Assembly: GCA_020056865.1 (NCBI GenBank)
Contig: JAGVGX010000093.1
Coordinates: 1-7,865 of the forward strand
Direction: 5' to 3'
Origin: Desulfobacterales bacterium
GTDB lineage: Bacteria > Desulfobacterota > Desulfobacteria > Desulfobacterales > BuS5
Length of the DNA: 7,865 bases
Position 1 is the stretch's first letter, and every line of letters begins with the position of its first letter. The notes under the pieces were generated by a model. It was not told where the DNA came from, ran no database searches, and saw only the letters and a program-made list of their open reading frames with translations. The translations under genes and the position numbers were made by a program. Of the stretch, positions 6,325-7,865 are shown in pieces.

Positions 6325-7002
6325 ATGCTGGCCAAAGACTGGTTGAACCCAAGTGTAATATCTATCCGTTCAGATGATACCGTAGTTCATGCTGCAAAAC
6401 TCCAGAAAAGTAATACAGCCGGTATTTTGCTGGTTTATGATGAGGGCAAGCTGGTGGGTGTTGTTGCAGACCAGGATTTGCAAAAAGCGTTTGTCCCCGA
6501 GCTTTTGCCTATGGACAGGCAGGATGCGGAAAGTTTTGTATCCGGCATTAAGGTAAAACAAATCATGTCGTTGCATCCTTTAACCGTTAAACCGGATTAT
6601 ACCATGGAAGAAGTTGCAGAAATATTGCTGAAAAACAAAATATCTGCGGTCCCGGTAGTGAATGATAAGGAAAAGGTTATTGGTATAATTAGCAGGTCAG
6701 ATGTGTTGGAGTTTATCAAGGAGGTCACGGGAACAGATAAGATCGGGTACCAGTTAAATTTTTCTGTTTTGGATGAACCGGGATATATTTATGATATTGT
6801 TGAAATAATAAAAGATTATGACGGCAGAATATGGAATATGCTGTGTAACTACCATGGTGTTCAAGCGGGTTTTCGCAACGTATCATTACGTGTGTACAAT
6901 ATAAAGCCGGAAATAATGCCGGAGCTTATTAAGCGGGTTAAGGGGAAAAGCCTTTTCCTTTATGTTGTGGATTTCATAGATAACAAAAGAGGGTTGTATT
7001 GA
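6325..7002 (+). CDS. CBS-pair protein with C-terminal ACT domain (AcuB-like)
   Basis: 225 residues. CBS1 spans about 3-56 (DWLNPSVISIRSDDTVVHAA ... LVGVVADQDL) and CBS2 about 76-133 (VKQIMSLHPLTVKPDYTMEE ... VIGIISRSDVLEF). Together they form a Bateman module that usually binds adenine nucleotides such as AMP, ATP or SAM. Residues about 142-217 fit an ACT domain (YQLNFSVLDEPGYIYDIVEI, then a beta strand with FRNVSLRVYNI), a fold that commonly binds amino acids. There is no catalytic domain, so it is probably a cytosolic sensor or regulatory partner. The order resembles AcuB-type proteins, whose exact role is poorly defined. It lies 61 bp after the XRE-cupin gene and is probably co-transcribed with it; proximity to ald makes alanine or another amino acid a reasonable ligand guess. 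Confidence 0.9.
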   Translation: MLAKDWLNPSVISIRSDDTVVHAAKLQKSNTAGILLVYDEGKLVGVVADQDLQKAFVPELLPMDRQDAESFVSGIKVKQIMSLHPLTVKPDYTMEEVAEILLKNKISAVPVVNDKEKVIGIISRSDVLEFIKEVTGTDKIGYQLNFSVLDEPGYIYDIVEIIKDYDGRIWNMLCNYHGVQAGFRNVSLRVYNIKPEIMPELIKRVKGKSLFLYVVDFIDNKRGLY

Positions 7003-7125
7003 GCTTGGATTTACATAAAAATATAAAGGTTGAATTTATATCTTGGTTGTATTAAAAGATAAAATATAAAGCATGGTTATATTGGTAATTTTTTTTAGAG
7101 TTTTATCCATTGTATAAGGATAAGT
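7003..7125 (+). promoter_or_regulatory. AT-rich leader with short repeats before the receiver gene
   Basis: This 123-bp gap contains a direct repeat AAAATATAAAG (7018-7028 and 7061-7071). GGTTGTATT occurs at 6992-7000 and 7045-7053, with a one-mismatch copy at 7075-7083. A possible promoter is TTGGTT (7043-7048) with TATAAA (7065-7070) at 16-nt spacing; the -10 matches five of six positions but the -35 only three. No terminator hairpin after the CBS-ACT gene is obvious, so read-through from upstream is also possible. Confidence 0.3.
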
Positions 7126-7491
7126 ATGAAACGCATATTGGTTATAGATGATGAAAAACCGATCCGGAATCTGTTGCAAAAAATGCTTGAAAATGCAGGG
7201 TACGAAGTCGACACGGCGGAAGATGGTACTAAGGGTCTGCTTTGTATTCGCAATAAACTTTCGGATCTGGTTATTTGCGACATTGTTATGCCTGGGAAAG
7301 AGGGTCTTGAAACCATTGCCGAGATAAGAAAAAAATATCCCAGTGTTAAAATCATAGCAATTTCAGGGGGAGGGAAAGTAGATGCGAAAGACTACCTGTT
7401 AATGGCCAAAGGCATGGGCGCTTCAAAGACAATCAGCAAACCTTTCAGATATCAACACGTGATTGAGACAGTAGAGGAGCTTTTAACCTAA
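7126..7491 (+). CDS. Stand-alone CheY-like response regulator receiver
   Basis: 121 residues, a single receiver domain with no output domain. Acidic pocket Asp8-Asp9 (VIDDE), phospho-acceptor Asp52 (ICDIVMPG), switch Ser80 (IIAISGG) and conserved Lys105-Pro106 (ISKPF) are all present, so it should be phosphorylatable. It would act by protein-protein contact, for example in a phosphorelay or on a motor or other signalling protein. AAGGA (7116-7120) is 5 nt before the ATG. No histidine kinase lies in the window, so its partner is unknown. It is the last plus-strand gene before a strong hairpin. Confidence 0.95.
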   Translation: MKRILVIDDEKPIRNLLQKMLENAGYEVDTAEDGTKGLLCIRNKLSDLVICDIVMPGKEGLETIAEIRKKYPSVKIIAISGGGKVDAKDYLLMAKGMGASKTISKPFRYQHVIETVEELLT

Positions 7492-7520
7492 AAAGTTTAT
7501 TTTACACATATAACATGATT

Positions 7521-7558
7521 AAAAAGCAATATCTGCATGTATGCAGATATTGCTTTTT
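7521..7558. terminator. Bidirectional intrinsic terminator between convergent genes
   Basis: An uninterrupted 18-nt inverted repeat: left arm AAAAAGCAATATCTGCAT (7521-7538), right arm its exact complement (7541-7558), with only 2 nt between the arms, so the innermost pairs open to form the loop. The right arm ends in a T-run (7553-7560) for the receiver gene, and the left arm supplies a T-run on the minus strand for the glycyl radical enzyme. It sits 29 bp after one stop codon and about 10 bp from the other. Confidence 0.92.
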
Positions 7559-7567
7559 TTATTTAAA

Positions 7568-7865
7568 CTACAATGATTGTACGGTACGCGAGATAATTGT
7601 ATCCTGGGCTTTCCTGTTAAGTTCAACAAAATGAGCACTGTAGCCTGCAACCCTCACAAGGAGTTCAGGATATTCTTCAGGTTCTTTCTGGGCGGCAATA
7701 AGGGTTTCGTTATCGATCATGTTAAACTGTACATGATTGATGCCTAACCCTGCCCATGACTTAACATAATTGCTCCACAGGTCAAACCCTTTATCCCCTG
7801 CGAACTGGGCTGGATTAAGGCGCTGATTGAGCAGACTGGATCTGAAATCCTTGTTATGATCAAAC
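7568..7865 (-). CDS. Glycyl radical enzyme (pyruvate formate-lyase-like), C-terminal fragment; 5' end outside window
   Basis: The last 98 residues and TAG stop (7570-7568) are visible. The glycyl radical loop is LLVRVAGYSAHFVEL (68-82 of the visible part), with the radical-bearing glycine at position 74 (codon 7645-7643), followed by QDTIISRTVQSL at the C-terminus. The preceding NHVQFNMIDNETLIAAQ (43-59) is also typical of the family. These enzymes carry a stable glycine radical installed by a radical-SAM activase and use it with an active-site Cys for C-C, C-N, C-O or C-S chemistry under anoxic conditions. The Cys loop and substrate-binding residues are outside the window. It is not a classical PflB (which has RVSGYAVRF). 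The HVQFN stretch and the SAHFVEL/RTVQ ending look to me more like the benzylsuccinate/alkylsuccinate synthase branch than choline or glycerol lyases, but this is a weak inference. It converges on the receiver gene. Confidence 0.93.
   Translation of the reverse strand, partial: FDHNKDFRSSLLNQRLNPAQFAGDKGFDLWSNYVKSWAGLGINHVQFNMIDNETLIAAQKEPEEYPELLVRVAGYSAHFVELNRKAQDTIISRTVQSL

Noticed and set aside
1..7865. CRISPR array, tRNA, transposase or phage genes
   Set aside because: No regularly spaced repeats, cloverleaf sequence, transposase motifs or structural phage genes were seen on either strand.

Overview
The window is AT-rich bacterial chromosome. The gene set suggests a strictly anaerobic member of the Desulfobacterota, probably Desulfobacteraceae-like: a myxobacterial/deltaproteobacterial-style Ser/Thr kinase, a glycyl radical enzyme, an XRE-cupin regulator, a CBS-ACT protein and alanine dehydrogenase. 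This placement is inferred from family resemblance and was not tested by any search.

Left part (1-2488, minus strand): a two-gene signalling unit. The upstream gene encodes a Hanks-type Ser/Thr kinase fused to a complete Ras/Rab-like small GTPase. It is followed after 25 bp by a protein with an N-terminal sensor-like region and a GGDEF-fold domain whose signature has decayed; this second gene runs off the left edge. An AT-rich intergenic region (2489-2751) separates the unit from a divergent family-2 glycosyltransferase (2752-3483). That gene converges on an unrecognised 246-residue protein (3517-4257, minus strand) with a TTG start and no visible ribosome site.

Centre and right (4422-7491, plus strand): alanine dehydrogenase (ald), then an XRE-cupin transcription factor, then a CBS-CBS-ACT protein, then a stand-alone CheY-like receiver. 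A near-perfect inverted repeat lies between ald and the XRE-cupin gene, just upstream of an extended -10 promoter, so it could be an operator or a terminator. The first three genes plausibly form an amino-acid-responsive unit: the enzyme, a regulator with a small-molecule-binding cupin, and a nucleotide/amino-acid-sensing CBS-ACT protein.

Right edge: a long hairpin (7521-7558) acts as a probable two-way terminator between the receiver gene and a convergent glycyl radical enzyme. Only the enzyme's last 98 residues are in the window, but they include the radical glycine motif.

No tRNA, rRNA, CRISPR array, insertion sequence or prophage is visible. The most unusual feature is the kinase-GTPase fusion paired with a degenerate GGDEF protein.
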